DNA from: Staphylococcus epidermidis | GTDB lineage: Bacteria > Bacillota > Bacilli > Staphylococcales > Staphylococcaceae | Direction of reading: 5' to 3' | Assembly (NCBI RefSeq): GCF_006742205.1 | Contig: NZ_AP019721.1 | Coordinates: forward strand, 2,170,001-2,234,000 | Length of the DNA stretch: 64,000 nucleotides | In this document: one piece after another, positions 8,687 through 17,348 of the stretch | Position numbering within the stretch: the first letter of the stretch is position 1 | How the letters are laid out: each line of letters starts with the position of its first letter | Translations under genes and position numbers: made by a program | Notes under the pieces: generated by a model | Database searches by the model: none | What the model was told of the DNA's origin: nothing | The model's input: the letters and a program-made list of their open reading frames with translations, nothing else

Positions 8687-8947
8687 TCAACTTCTAGTAA
8701 TTGTTAGTTTGGTATCATCATATGTTTTAAAAACTACAATTTCATCATTTTCTTTTATTAAAAATTGTACTTCTTCATCTATATTTATAGGTTTTAAGTA
8801 CTTAATTTTGTAATTCATCCAATTCACATTAAGTTCAGAAAATACTTTTTCACATATGAGTTGTCCTGGTACAATGGAACGATGGATCGGATTCTCATCA
8901 TTAACTATAGTTAAATATTCATTCACCATTTCTATTGTAAATTTCAT
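8687..8947 (-). CDS. MaoC-like hot-dog domain protein, short (VraC partner)
   Basis: Only 86 aa. It opens FTIEMVNEYLTIVNDENPIH, then VPGQL. NDENPIH matches the catalytic D-x-N-P-x-H region of MaoC/R-specific enoyl-CoA hydratases, with Asn at the first position. The rest looks like the beta-sheet half of a hot-dog fold (YLKPINIDEEVQFLI). It starts 3 nt after vraC, with its GAGGTAAG ribosome site inside the vraC end, so the two are co-translated. A single hot-dog this short probably needs a partner; VraC is the obvious one. It is the last gene of the vraA-vraB-vraC operon. Confidence 0.65.
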   Translation of the reverse strand: MKFTIEMVNEYLTIVNDENPIHRSIVPGQLICEKVFSELNVNWMNYKIKYLKPINIDEEVQFLIKENDEIVVFKTYDDTKLTITRS

Positions 8948-8950
8948 AAT

Positions 8951-9313
8951 TTATCTTACCTCGATAAATATTTGTTTTATATACATACAATGTTTTTTAT
9001 CTTTATTGATTTCGAGTCCATATGTATATTTAATGATATTTTTAATTAATTTTTGTGAAACCTTATGCAATGTCGCTTCATACGTACAATCGACTTGAAG
9101 TTGATGTTGTGTCTTAATGTGTGTCTCTTTTAATATGATAGGCTTCTTTGAAAAAGATTGAAATAACTCAAATTGTGGCCATAACTTGGCACACATAAGA
9201 GTAGGAACATAATGGTCATACTTTATATTAAGCAATTCGCAATAATTTTGAACTTCTTCATTTGTAAATTGAACTTCTCTAATTTCCATACCATCTTTCA
9301 AATAAAGCTGCAT
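8951..9313 (-). CDS. vraC: VraC, probable MaoC-type N-terminal hot-dog protein
   Basis: A 120-aa protein matching the length and position of S. aureus VraC. The pattern FTNEEVQNYCELLNI...VPTLMCAKLWPQF...KPIILKETHI resembles the non-catalytic N-terminal half of double-hot-dog MaoC dehydratases, though I see no catalytic residues. Its start overlaps the 3' end of vraB by 35 nt, and a GGAGGGATAGGAA ribosome site lies within vraB. In S. aureus vra genes were named for raised expression in vancomycin-resistant strains. Its biochemical role is not established; acting on an acyl-CoA made by VraA and VraB is inferred from the operon. Confidence 0.72.
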   Translation of the reverse strand: MQLYLKDGMEIREVQFTNEEVQNYCELLNIKYDHYVPTLMCAKLWPQFELFQSFSKKPIILKETHIKTQHQLQVDCTYEATLHKVSQKLIKNIIKYTYGLEINKDKKHCMYIKQIFIEVR

Positions 9314-10427
9314 TTCCTATCCCTCCACCTATTCCCATAGTTGCTATAGTTCTAAATTGATGTTTCATATAAAATAAACGTGTGACTAACGCTGCTCCAC
9401 TTGCACCATATGGATGCCCTGTAGCAATTGCTCCTCCCCAACAATTCAACTTATTCAAAGGAATGTTAAGCTGTTGTTGGCTCGCAATAACTTGAGAGCT
9501 AAATGCTTCATTTAATTCTACTGCATTTATATCATTTATAGTTAATCGTTCTTGAGCTAATAATTGATTTACTGCTGGCACTGGACCTACTCCTAAATAC
9601 TGTGGTTGAACACCTACAGTTGCACTATTCACAAACTTAATCCCTTCTGTGAATCCTAATTGACGTGCCCGATTTTCTTCCATAACAATCAGTAATACTG
9701 CACCATCATTTTTCTTACAACTATTTCCTACTGTGACTGTTCCTTCATTTAAAAGTGGTTTAAGTCTGCCAAGTGTTCTGAGAGTAAGTTGAGGTTTAAT
9801 ACTTTCATCTTGATTAAAATATTCACCTTTCACTTTGAACGGTAAAATTTCTTGGGAAATATTACCGTTATTCATATTTTTTGATGCCAACTGATGACTG
9901 CGATACGCAAAGTCATCTTGTTCATTTCTACTGATATGATATTTCTTCGCTACATTTTCGGCTGCTTCAATCATTGAAGGGTCTTCTCCTTCTCTTGCAA
10001 AAGGCGCCCGTTCAAAAAATTGTGGAAACTCAGATTCATAAACTGACTGCGGACGTTTGATTTTCCAAGGTGCTCTACTGGTACTCTCAACACCACCTGC
10101 AATATATATTGTTCCAGCACCACTTTGTACCATCCTACAGGCTTGTATAACGGCTTCAAGACCTGAGCCACATTGACGATCAATTGTTATACCAGGTATT
10201 TTAAAATCTAATCCCGCTTCAAGTAATGATTTTCTAGCTAAATTCCCCCCATTACCTACCGTATTACCTAAAATGACGTCATCCAAAAGAGACATTACTT
10301 TTGGATACTGATCTGTAAAATGATTAAATAAAGGTTCTAGTAATGATTCAGGTTCTAAATGCCTCAATCGGCCACCATACTTACCGAAAGCTATACGTTT
10401 TGCTGCAATAATAACAGGTTGTTTCAT
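9279..10427 (-). CDS. vraB: thiolase / acetyl-CoA C-acyltransferase VraB
   Basis: A thiolase-superfamily enzyme of 382 aa. The nucleophilic cysteine motif DRQCGSGLEAVI is at about residues 83-94, the NEAFSSQ motif at about 312, GGAIATGHPYGASGA at about 344-358, and the C-terminal GIGGGIGNA loop holds the second active-site region (the usual CxG cysteine is not evident: TMGIGGG). It should form or cleave 3-ketoacyl-CoA. The C-terminal motif normally reads C-x-G, so the replacement there may alter or weaken catalysis. It lies 2 nt after vraA, with a GGAGAG ribosome site in the vraA end. Confidence 0.85.
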   Translation of the reverse strand: MKQPVIIAAKRIAFGKYGGRLRHLEPESLLEPLFNHFTDQYPKVMSLLDDVILGNTVGNGGNLARKSLLEAGLDFKIPGITIDRQCGSGLEAVIQACRMVQSGAGTIYIAGGVESTSRAPWKIKRPQSVYESEFPQFFERAPFAREGEDPSMIEAAENVAKKYHISRNEQDDFAYRSHQLASKNMNNGNISQEILPFKVKGEYFNQDESIKPQLTLRTLGRLKPLLNEGTVTVGNSCKKNDGAVLLIVMEENRARQLGFTEGIKFVNSATVGVQPQYLGVGPVPAVNQLLAQERLTINDINAVELNEAFSSQVIASQQQLNIPLNKLNCWGGAIATGHPYGASGAALVTRLFYMKHQFRTIATMGIGGGIGNAALFERWYGN

Positions 10428-10429
10428 TT

Positions 10430-11803
10430 TTATAACTCTCCATTAATAAATTTATTTTTCATCTCTTTTCTAGCAATCTTTCCTGATTCTGTATAAATCA
10501 TATGGTCAATTTTCTTTAATTTTGATGGAACTTCTTGTCTTGAAAGATGTTTCATTAAAAAAGATTTAATTTGTCGGTAATTCAATTGTACTTTACCTGA
10601 ATAAAGCAATATCGCTATTTCTCCAAATTTAGCATGTGGTATACCAATGACAAGGGCCTCATCAATGCCTTCAATATCCATAATTAAGCTTTCAATAGCT
10701 GTTGGATATACATTAATCCCCCCAACTATAATACGATCACTCTCTCTACCTACTAAAAACAAATGTTGATTTTTAATATAAGCGAAGTCGCCTGTTTTAA
10801 TCCATGCCCCCTCTTGATTGCTTTGTCCAACATAACCACTAAACACCATTTCACTTCTAACGGCTAATAATCCTACTGCATCATCATCTTGATTTAATAA
10901 TCGTGTCTCGACATGAGGGAAAAGTTTACCAACAGAATTAGCAGGAGATGATTGGTTAAAATTGTAGCTTATAAAACTTGCTTCAGATGTCCCAAAAAAT
11001 TCTATTAAATTTGCTTGTGGATATAAATTTCTGATTTGTTGAAACTGTTGCAATGTAAGTTTAGCACCACTACTCAAAATACTTTTAATCGATGAACAAT
11101 GTCGTTGAGTTGAAATAAGTTGTTGTACCATCGTTGGCACTACAAATATTGCTGTCGTTTTGTTCAATTGATTAATAAGACGCATAAGAGATAGTGGATT
11201 AAAATTTTTTTGACCTATAAATGTTTTTCCAGTACTTAATGCATAAATACATGCGTACAATGAAAGTGAATGTGATAAAGGACCCGGTGCTACAATGGTT
11301 TCTTCACAATGCTGGAGTAATTTCTCATTTTCCTTAAAAGAAACTATCCAAGAATGTTCATTTCTATAAAACGCTTTGGGTAAACCTGTAGTTCCTGACG
11401 TGAAACCTATATGTATAACATTACGTGGGATAACCTCATCATTATAAATTGAGTTATCATGATTTGAGGTAAGATGATTATCTTTAATTAACCATTGTAT
11501 GTCATAACTTTTTACAAGTTGATGTATCCTTTCATTACTCCATTGATGATTAAAAATGCAAGGAATTCCACCTCTTTGATGTACCGCAAAATAGTTAATA
11601 ATATTATTTACAGGATGTTCATCCATTAGACCTACTTTTTTGTTTAATTTTACTTCTTTATAGCGCATACTAGCCTGATAAATTTCTTTACTTAATTCTC
11701 CATACGTTAGATGTCGATCTTCAAACACTAAAGCTAATCGATGCGGGTATTGATTAATATAATGCTGTAAATATTCCATTATTTTTTTCATCTTCATCAC
11801 CAT
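10430..11803 (-). CDS. vraA: acyl-CoA ligase-like AMP-binding protein VraA
   Basis: An ANL-superfamily adenylating enzyme of up to 457 aa, somewhat shorter than typical ligases. It has the P-loop-like motif [17 protein letters not shown] (about residues 131-147), the [10 protein letters not shown] motif (about 266) and the hinge region [20 protein letters not shown] (about 337-356), followed by a small C-terminal domain. It should activate a carboxylic acid, probably a fatty acid, to acyl-CoA. The start is uncertain: ATGs at 11803, 11797, 11791 and 11779 are in frame and no clear ribosome site decides. It is the first gene of the vraA-vraB-vraC-hot-dog operon. Confidence 0.83.
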   Translation of the reverse strand: MVMKMKKIMEYLQHYINQYPHRLALVFEDRHLTYGELSKEIYQASMRYKEVKLNKKVGLMDEHPVNNIINYFAVHQRGGIPCIFNHQWSNERIHQLVKSYDIQWLIKDNHLTSNHDNSIYNDEVIPRNVIHIGFTSGTTGLPKAFYRNEHSWIVSFKENEKLLQHCEETIVAPGPLSHSLSLYACIYALSTGKTFIGQKNFNPLSLMRLINQLNKTTAIFVVPTMVQQLISTQRHCSSIKSILSSGAKLTLQQFQQIRNLYPQANLIEFFGTSEASFISYNFNQSSPANSVGKLFPHVETRLLNQDDDAVGLLAVRSEMVFSGYVGQSNQEGAWIKTGDFAYIKNQHLFLVGRESDRIIVGGINVYPTAIESLIMDIEGIDEALVIGIPHAKFGEIAILLYSGKVQLNYRQIKSFLMKHLSRQEVPSKLKKIDHMIYTESGKIARKEMKNKFINGEL

Positions 11804-11854
11804 TTGTAAACACTTTATATAATTATGTTTACATTATACTTGCTTCATAGTTTT

Positions 11855-11897
11855 AAAAAAAGAGTAGGATAAAATTCCTCATGAATTATCATCCTAC
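11855..11897 (-). terminator. intrinsic terminator after the HAD phosphatase
   Basis: On the minus strand GTAGGAT (11891-11897) pairs with ATCCTAC (11864-11870) and is followed by a T7 run. It ends the single-gene transcript of 11909-12565. Confidence 0.7.
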
Positions 11898-11908
11898 CAT
11901 TGAAAATA

Positions 11909-12565
11909 TTATAAAATTGTTAAAAATTCTTCTGGATCATTAACAATATAATGAGGATTTTCATGCAACAATTCGTGTGCAGATTGTGCTCCCCATGTGA
12001 CAGCGCATGTTTGCACATGAGCTTGATTCGCACTCTTGATATTCTGTGCTGTGTCCCCTATATACACGGTTTTACCTATCATTAAATGATGTTTCTGTAT
12101 CAAATTTTGAATCGTTTCACAAAGAAGTTTGTCTTCATTTTTAATACAGACACCTAATGAATCAGTTATAAAACGGCTTAATCCGAGATAATCTAAATAC
12201 TTTTGAGTTGTTAGTATTTCTTTATTAGACACTACAAATATTTTTTTCTTTTGGTTATGTAAAAATTTTAATGCTTCACTTATTCCGGTATATTCTTTTG
12301 ATTGATGTATTTCATCGTTGCTAAAACAATGATTGTATTCATCTATTAATTTTTCTATTTGATAAAAAGACAGTTCATGTGAAGCTAGCGCTTTAAAATT
12401 GTTATATAAATTTAAATGATATGTATGTAAAATAGCTTGTTCTGTAGGTTCATCTAAATTTAATCTTTTAAAAGCGCTTTGCGTAGCTTTGACGTGACAT
12501 GTTGTTGTATCAATTAGCGTTCCATCAAAATCAAAAATATAACTATCAAAATTCATGATGTTCAC
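11909..12565 (-). CDS. HAD-family hydrolase, phosphoglycolate phosphatase-like
   Basis: A 218-aa haloacid dehalogenase phosphatase. Motif I FDFDGTLIDT is at about residues 11-20, with a helical cap at about 20-85. Motif II VVSN lies near 115, Lys in the middle region, and motif IV YIGDTAQNIKSANQA at about 168-182. The cap type groups it with Gph/PpaX-like enzymes that clear small phosphorylated metabolites; the substrate is not predictable. A GGTGAA ribosome site precedes the ATG (MNIMNFDSYIF; MNFDSYIF could be the real start). It is monocistronic, between its own terminator and that of hxlB. Confidence 0.8.
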   Translation of the reverse strand: MNIMNFDSYIFDFDGTLIDTTTCHVKATQSAFKRLNLDEPTEQAILHTYHLNLYNNFKALASHELSFYQIEKLIDEYNHCFSNDEIHQSKEYTGISEALKFLHNQKKKIFVVSNKEILTTQKYLDYLGLSRFITDSLGVCIKNEDKLLCETIQNLIQKHHLMIGKTVYIGDTAQNIKSANQAHVQTCAVTWGAQSAHELLHENPHYIVNDPEEFLTIL

Positions 12566-12624
12566 CTCATAGTTAAAGTTATATTATAAATATACACTTA
12601 AAGGAGTAATGTTGCACCATTTAT

Positions 12625-12662
12625 TAAAAAAGCACCTTTGTCTAATCATAGACAAAAGTGCT
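12625..12662 (-). terminator. intrinsic terminator of the hxlA-hxlB operon
   Basis: AGCACTTTTGTCTA pairs with TAGACAAAGGTGCT on the minus strand, followed by a T6 run. It lies 16 nt after the hxlB stop codon. Confidence 0.8.
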
Positions 12663-12677
12663 CATCTCTCATTCTAG

Positions 12678-13226
12678 TTATTCTAAATTAGCATGATTCT
12701 CTTGCATTGTTTTTTCACTAATGTGAAATGCATCCATTAAAGGTAATACAACACTATCTAAGAATATAAGTGAAGCCTGTTCAAATAAACTACCAAGTGG
12801 TTGTTTCGAACCCTCAACATCATGTTTAGTACCTGCAGGCAATTCAACAACCGTCTCTGCAAGATTACCGATTGGCGATTCCGCATTTGTAGTTAATAAG
12901 ACAATTTTTGCACCCTCAGATTGTGCTTTTTCAGCTAATAATCTTAAATGTTCTGTAGAACCTGAACCTGAAATAATAATAAACAAATCATGTTCTTTAA
13001 TTGAAGGTGTTGTTGACTCACCTACAACGTAGGCATTTTTACCTAATTGATTTAAGCGCATTGCAAAACTATTAGCAACAAAACCTGAACGACCTTTACC
13101 AGCTGTAAATATGCGATCTGCACCTATAACATCATTAGCAAAACGTTCATACTCTGTATTATCTACTTGAGATAAAGTAGAATCTAACTCTTCAAGAATA
13201 AGACGATAATTATTAAATTCACTCAT
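12678..13226 (-). CDS. hxlB: 6-phospho-3-hexuloisomerase
   Basis: A single-SIS-domain sugar isomerase of 182 aa. It has the SIS motif FTAGKGRSGFVANSFAMRL (about residues 30-48), the ISGSGSTEHL loop (about 84-93) and LPAGTKHD near 128. It converts hexulose-6-phosphate from HxlA into fructose-6-phosphate, finishing the ribulose-monophosphate route of formaldehyde fixation. The ATG at 13226 is preferred to one at 13241, because it sits one base after the hxlA stop with a GAAGG ribosome site in the end of hxlA. Confidence 0.9.
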   Translation of the reverse strand: MSEFNNYRLILEELDSTLSQVDNTEYERFANDVIGADRIFTAGKGRSGFVANSFAMRLNQLGKNAYVVGESTTPSIKEHDLFIIISGSGSTEHLRLLAEKAQSEGAKIVLLTTNAESPIGNLAETVVELPAGTKHDVEGSKQPLGSLFEQASLIFLDSVVLPLMDAFHISEKTMQENHANLE

Positions 13227-13227
13227 C

Positions 13228-13860
13228 TTATTTACCTTCAATAGCTGCTCTACATTGTTTTGCTGCTTCTACAGGATCGTCAGCATTCGCAATACCGCCA
13301 CCAACAATAACTAAATCTGGATCTTCAGCAACAATATCTTTGATAGTATCTGGTTTAATACCACCTGCTACTGCAACCTTAGAGTTTTTGATAACAGATT
13401 TAACTGTACGCAAGCTGTCTAATGGAGATTTTCCTTCAGCTTGTAAGTCGTAACCTGTATGAACTGCGATATAGTCTGCACCCATCTCATCTAGTTCTTT
13501 AGCACGTTGTTCTAAGTTTTGCACTGCTATCATATCAACAAGCAATGCTTTTCCATGTTTATGCGCTTCTTCAACTGCTGCTTTAATTGAAGCATCTTCA
13601 GCAACACCTAAAATTGTAACAATATCTGCACCATATTTTACTGCTTGGCTCACTTCGTAATCTGCTGCATCCATAATTTTCAAGTCAGCTAATACTTTAG
13701 CATTATTAATATTTTCATTTAAATGTTGAACTGCAGGTAACCCTTCATTAATTACAATTGGCGTACCAATTTCAACAATATCTACATATTCTTCAACTTT
13801 TTGAGCTAATTTTGCTGCTTCTTCTTTATTTAATAAATCAATGGCTAATTGTAGTTCCAA
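13228..13860 (-). CDS. hxlA: 3-hexulose-6-phosphate synthase
   Basis: A 210-aa TIM-barrel of the orotidine-5'-phosphate decarboxylase superfamily. It carries the ADLKIMDAADYE motif (about residues 58-69) with the D-x-K-x-x-D metal and catalytic residues, DMIAVQ near 108 and VAGGIKPDTI near 163. It condenses formaldehyde with ribulose-5-phosphate, detoxifying formaldehyde; in non-methylotrophs it also supplies pentose phosphate in reverse. The start codon is TTG at 13860, with AAAGGATG 7 nt upstream. It is directly coupled to hxlB. Confidence 0.92.
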   Translation of the reverse strand: MELQLAIDLLNKEEAAKLAQKVEEYVDIVEIGTPIVINEGLPAVQHLNENINNAKVLADLKIMDAADYEVSQAVKYGADIVTILGVAEDASIKAAVEEAHKHGKALLVDMIAVQNLEQRAKELDEMGADYIAVHTGYDLQAEGKSPLDSLRTVKSVIKNSKVAVAGGIKPDTIKDIVAEDPDLVIVGGGIANADDPVEAAKQCRAAIEGK

Positions 13861-13968
13861 TGAAATTCATCCTTTCGTTTTGGGAAATTCTCTTTTGCTT
13901 ATAGTTGTATACCCTTCGCTAAACTTATTAAACATATAAAATATTTTGTATATAAAACAACTATATAA

Positions 13969-14700
13969 TTATAAACAATCTGGCGCTGCTTCATCGTCTA
14001 CATAAACTTCAACATTAGGGTGTGTGTGTAAAATGGTCGCAGGTACATCTTCGGTAACCTGTTCATTTAACAGTTTACTTATAGCCTCTTTTTTCTTTGG
14101 ACCAAATGCGAGTAGGATAATCCTTTTTGCTTTTAAAATACTTTTTACCCCCATTGAAACTGCTTGTCTAGGAACATCCTTTTCATTGTCAAAAAATCGA
14201 CTATTTGCTTTTATGGTGCTTTCTGTTAAGTTCACCACATGTGTTTCACTATTGAAGTCAGTCCCTGGTTCATTAAAACCAATGTGACCATTTTCTCCAA
14301 TTCCTAAAATTTGAATATCGATTGGCCCTCTTTCATCTAATAAATTGTTATATCGTTCCGCTTCTGCTTCTAGATTTTCTGATAAGCCATCAGGAATATG
14401 AATGTGATTTTTAACAAAATGAGGATATTGCTCAAATAGCACTTTATTCATGTAGGTATGGTAACTTTGTTGATGACTTGCTTTTAAACCTACATATTCA
14501 TCTAAATTAAATGTTTCAACCTGCGACACATCAACTTTATTTTTGATTAATAAATTTACTAAGTAATGATATACGTCAGTCATAGTTCCACCAGTTGCTA
14601 AACCGAGTTTGGCATGAGGGTGCTGCTGTATTTGTTTAAACAACTCGCATGCTACATAAAATGACGCAAGATTTTTTGAATCTAAATTAATAATTTTCAA
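13969..14700 (-). CDS. nagB: glucosamine-6-phosphate deaminase
   Basis: A 243-aa enzyme with the N-terminal LATGGTM motif (about residue 35), LDEYVG (about 66) and the ILGIGENGHIGFNEPG signature (about 129-144) containing catalytic Glu/His. It converts glucosamine-6-phosphate to fructose-6-phosphate and ammonia, feeding amino sugars into glycolysis. GAGGTG (14708-14713) fits the TTG at 14700 (7-nt spacing) better than the TTG at 14706, so translation probably begins MKIINLDSK. Length is a little below the S. aureus enzyme (about 252 aa). It is monocistronic. Confidence 0.92.
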   Translation of the reverse strand: MKIINLDSKNLASFYVACELFKQIQQHPHAKLGLATGGTMTDVYHYLVNLLIKNKVDVSQVETFNLDEYVGLKASHQQSYHTYMNKVLFEQYPHFVKNHIHIPDGLSENLEAEAERYNNLLDERGPIDIQILGIGENGHIGFNEPGTDFNSETHVVNLTESTIKANSRFFDNEKDVPRQAVSMGVKSILKAKRIILLAFGPKKKEAISKLLNEQVTEDVPATILHTHPNVEVYVDDEAAPDCL

Positions 14701-14984
14701 TATCAAACACCTCTAATTTCAATATCACAATGATTGATGACTAACGCCTTACTCTTTTATATCTCTTAAATTATACTGTAACAAATGATTAAGATTTTAA
14801 ACATATTAACGCTCTATATGTAATATTCAACGTTATTTCTTGAATTTTTCCTAATTAAATCGAGCATTCGTGTACAAATATACATAGCTTTCTAGTAAAA
14901 TAGATAGATAAACGAGTTTGCTGGTAAATAATATGTTTATCGGTAGTCCGTCACTGACATATTGTTTAGTTTAAGGGAGTGAAC

Positions 14985-15347
14985 GTGTTGGAACCAATTA
15001 AAGAACAAGAAGTGCTAGATTTATTAACTTCTTACTCAAATCAGCCTGTTTACCTACACGTTGAAACAACAAATGGTGCTTATGCAAATCATTTCGATCA
15101 ACGCGTATTTAACGCTGGAACATTTTTAAGAAATATTGTCGTGACTTTTGAACATGCACAACTTAAAGGCGGCGACAAAGATCCATATCGTGTAGGTCTT
15201 AAATTAAAAGATGGTGGCTGGGTTTACGTGCAAGGACTTACGCACTATGAAGTTAATGAGAATAACGAATTTTTAATTGCAGGTTTTAATTATGAAGGAC
15301 AATTGGCTGCTACAATAGAAATAAGTAAACAGCCATTTACTATATAA
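14985..15347 (+). CDS. yojF: YojF family protein (DUF1806)
   Basis: About 120 aa. The family core VYLHVETTNGAYANHFD (about residues 22-38) is followed by DPYRVGLKLKDGGWVYVQGLTHYE. Function is unknown, but yojF is consistently paired with yojG/bshB2, as here, which suggests a role in bacillithiol metabolism. The start is non-ATG. GGGAG at 14975-14979 serves the GTG at 14985 or the TTG at 14988; the GTG at 14979 overlaps the ribosome site and is unlikely. The next gene begins 15 nt after its stop. Confidence 0.82.
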   Translation: MLEPIKEQEVLDLLTSYSNQPVYLHVETTNGAYANHFDQRVFNAGTFLRNIVVTFEHAQLKGGDKDPYRVGLKLKDGGWVYVQGLTHYEVNENNEFLIAGFNYEGQLAATIEISKQPFTI

Positions 15348-15362
15348 AGGAGGTTGCCAATC

Positions 15363-16028
15363 ATGACTGATGAAAGACACGTACTTGTGATTTTCCCCCA
15401 TCCTGATGATGAAACTTTTTCGTCTGCTGGAACTATCGCAAGTTATATTGAAAAAGGTATTCCCGTCACATATGCATGTCTTACCCTAGGACAAATGGGA
15501 CGTAATCTAGGTAACCCTCCTTTTGCAACAAGAGAATCTTTACCATTTATACGTGAACGTGAGTTAGAAGAAGCATGCAAAGCAATTGGGATTACAGATT
15601 TAAGGAAAATGGGGTTAAGAGATAAAACTGTTGAATTTGAACCTTACGATCAAATGGATCAAATGATTCAATCACTTATTGACGAAACAAATCCATCATT
15701 AATTATTTCGTTCTATCCTAAATTTGCAGTTCACCCTGATCACGAGGCAACTGCAGAAGCTGTAGTACGTACAGTTGGACGCATGCATGAATCAGATCGA
15801 CCCCGTCTTACACTTGTAGCGTTTAGCAATGATGCATCAGAAATTCTTGGAGAACCTGATATTCAAAATGACATATCTCAATATAGTGATATAAAACTTA
15901 AAGCTTTTGAAGCACATGCTTCACAAACAGGACCATTTTTAAAACAACTTGCTAGTCCCGAAATAGATGGTCAAGCACAAAGTTTCTTAAAAATAGAGCC
16001 ATTTTGGACATATCACTTTGAATCTTAA
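15363..16028 (+). CDS. bshB2: bacillithiol biosynthesis deacetylase BshB2
   Basis: A PIG-L/LmbE-type zinc deacetylase of 221 aa. The metal-binding motif VIFPHPDDETFSSAG is at about residues 9-23 and a second metal His is in AVHPDHEA near 122. It removes acetyl from GlcNAc-malate in bacillithiol synthesis, and may also cleave bacillithiol S-conjugates. The ATG at 15363 is correct: AAAGGAGG at 15346-15353 is 9 nt away, and the in-frame TTG at 15354 touches the ribosome site. It is co-transcribed with yojF and probably with folE2 (13-nt gap). Confidence 0.9.
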   Translation: MTDERHVLVIFPHPDDETFSSAGTIASYIEKGIPVTYACLTLGQMGRNLGNPPFATRESLPFIRERELEEACKAIGITDLRKMGLRDKTVEFEPYDQMDQMIQSLIDETNPSLIISFYPKFAVHPDHEATAEAVVRTVGRMHESDRPRLTLVAFSNDASEILGEPDIQNDISQYSDIKLKAFEAHASQTGPFLKQLASPEIDGQAQSFLKIEPFWTYHFES

Positions 16029-16041
16029 ATGGAGGTAAAAC

Positions 16042-16920
16042 ATGACAGAATTTGACTTATCCACTAGAGAGGGTCGTTGGAAACATTTCGGTTCTGTTGA
16101 CCCTGTCAAAGGTACGAAACCAACTACTAAAAATGAAATGACCGATTTACAAAGTACTCATAAAAATTTCTTATTTGAAATAGAGGAAGTAGGCATTAAA
16201 AATTTAACTTATCCAGTTTTAATTGATCAGTACCAAACAGCTGGTTTATTTAGTTTTTCAACGAGTTTAAATAAAAATGAAAAAGGCATTAATATGAGTC
16301 GCATATTAGAAAGCGTTGAAAAACATTATGATAATGGCATTGAACTTGAATTTAACACACTACATCAATTGTTGCGTACTCTACAAGATAAAATGAATCA
16401 AAATGCTGCAGGTGTTGATGTGTCAGGTAAATGGTTCTTTGATCGTTATAGTCCTGTGACTAATATTAAAGCTGTAGGCCACGCAGATGTTACTTATGGT
16501 TTGGCTATTGAAAATCATACCGTTACACGCAAAGAATTAACTATTCAAGCCAAAGTAACAACACTATGTCCTTGCTCAAAAGAAATTAGTGAATATTCCG
16601 CACATAATCAACGTGGTATCGTTACAGTTAAAGCATATTTAGATAAAAATAATGATGTCATCGATGATTATAAAGATAAAATTTTAGACGCTATGGAAGC
16701 CAACGCTAGTTCTATCTTATATCCAATCTTAAAACGTCCTGATGAAAAACGAGTAACAGAACGCGCTTATGAAAATCCACGATTTGTTGAAGATTTAATT
16801 CGACTAATTGCAGCTGACTTAGTTGAATTTGACTGGATTGAAGGGTTCGATATTGAATGTCGTAATGAAGAGTCTATCCACCAGCATGATGCTTTCGCAC
16901 GTCTGAAATATCGCAAATAA
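16042..16920 (+). CDS. folE2: GTP cyclohydrolase IB (FolE2)
   Basis: A 292-aa type IB GTP cyclohydrolase. The signature [20 protein letters not shown] (about residues 173-192) holds the conserved catalytic Cys and His, and the C-terminal SIHQHDAFA motif is at about 277. It makes 7,8-dihydroneopterin triphosphate from GTP, the first step of folate synthesis, and unlike FolE it works with metals other than zinc. It follows bshB2 with a GGAGG ribosome site. Bacillithiol and metal-independent FolE2 together fit a low-zinc or oxidative stress theme, which is inference. A terminator lies at 16942-16986. Confidence 0.95.
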   Translation: MTEFDLSTREGRWKHFGSVDPVKGTKPTTKNEMTDLQSTHKNFLFEIEEVGIKNLTYPVLIDQYQTAGLFSFSTSLNKNEKGINMSRILESVEKHYDNGIELEFNTLHQLLRTLQDKMNQNAAGVDVSGKWFFDRYSPVTNIKAVGHADVTYGLAIENHTVTRKELTIQAKVTTLCPCSKEISEYSAHNQRGIVTVKAYLDKNNDVIDDYKDKILDAMEANASSILYPILKRPDEKRVTERAYENPRFVEDLIRLIAADLVEFDWIEGFDIECRNEESIHQHDAFARLKYRK

Positions 16921-16941
16921 AACATTGAATTTCAACTACAA

Positions 16942-16986
16942 TGCCAGTTGTATTTTTAGTTTATAAGATGCAACTGGCAATTTTTT
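16942..16986 (+). terminator. intrinsic terminator after folE2
   Basis: TGCCAGTTG (16942-16950) pairs with CAACTGGCA (16971-16979), followed by a T6 run. From here to 17224 I see no gene. Confidence 0.85.
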
Positions 16987-17227
16987 AGCATCATCAATAT
17001 CGATGATACATAATGTAACACAAAAGAAACTCACCCCATGCTAAACATTCAATGTTGAATTTATTAAAGGTCGTTACGAATCTAAATAAATCAGAAATTC
17101 TAGATTTAATTTATTGTAGTGTATTTATGCACTTGTAATTTACATACATATTATAACGTTTACAACCAACTTTAAGTCATCAGATTAAAGTATTTATTAA
17201 TCACACATACGTGTTTACTAACAAATG

Positions 17228-17347
17228 AACTTCAAACAAATGCATCAATTCAATTATAGGTTACCTGAGCTATTGACAAACTATTTACATTTAATACATT
17301 CGACTAGTGAACCAAGAATGTGTCATGCTATGAAGAAAGGTGAAATT
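17228..17347 (+). pseudogene. arsR remnant (3' part of the arsenic repressor)
   Basis: About 40 codons in the frame of 17225 read NFKQMHQFNYRLPELL...[14 protein letters not shown]. They parallel the ArsR C-terminus as remembered from staphylococcal plasmids (NKHMYQLNHEFLDY...TS...CACKNMKSGE). The DNA-binding helix-turn-helix and everything upstream are absent, and no normal stop follows in this frame. It immediately precedes the arsB remnant, as in arsRBC operons. This is a broken relic. Confidence 0.55.
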
Positions 17348-17348
17348 C

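Noticed and set aside
8856-9098. 80-codon plus-strand ORF across the hot-dog/vraC junction
   Set aside because: Antisense to two genes with good ribosome sites and family motifs; no homology recognised.
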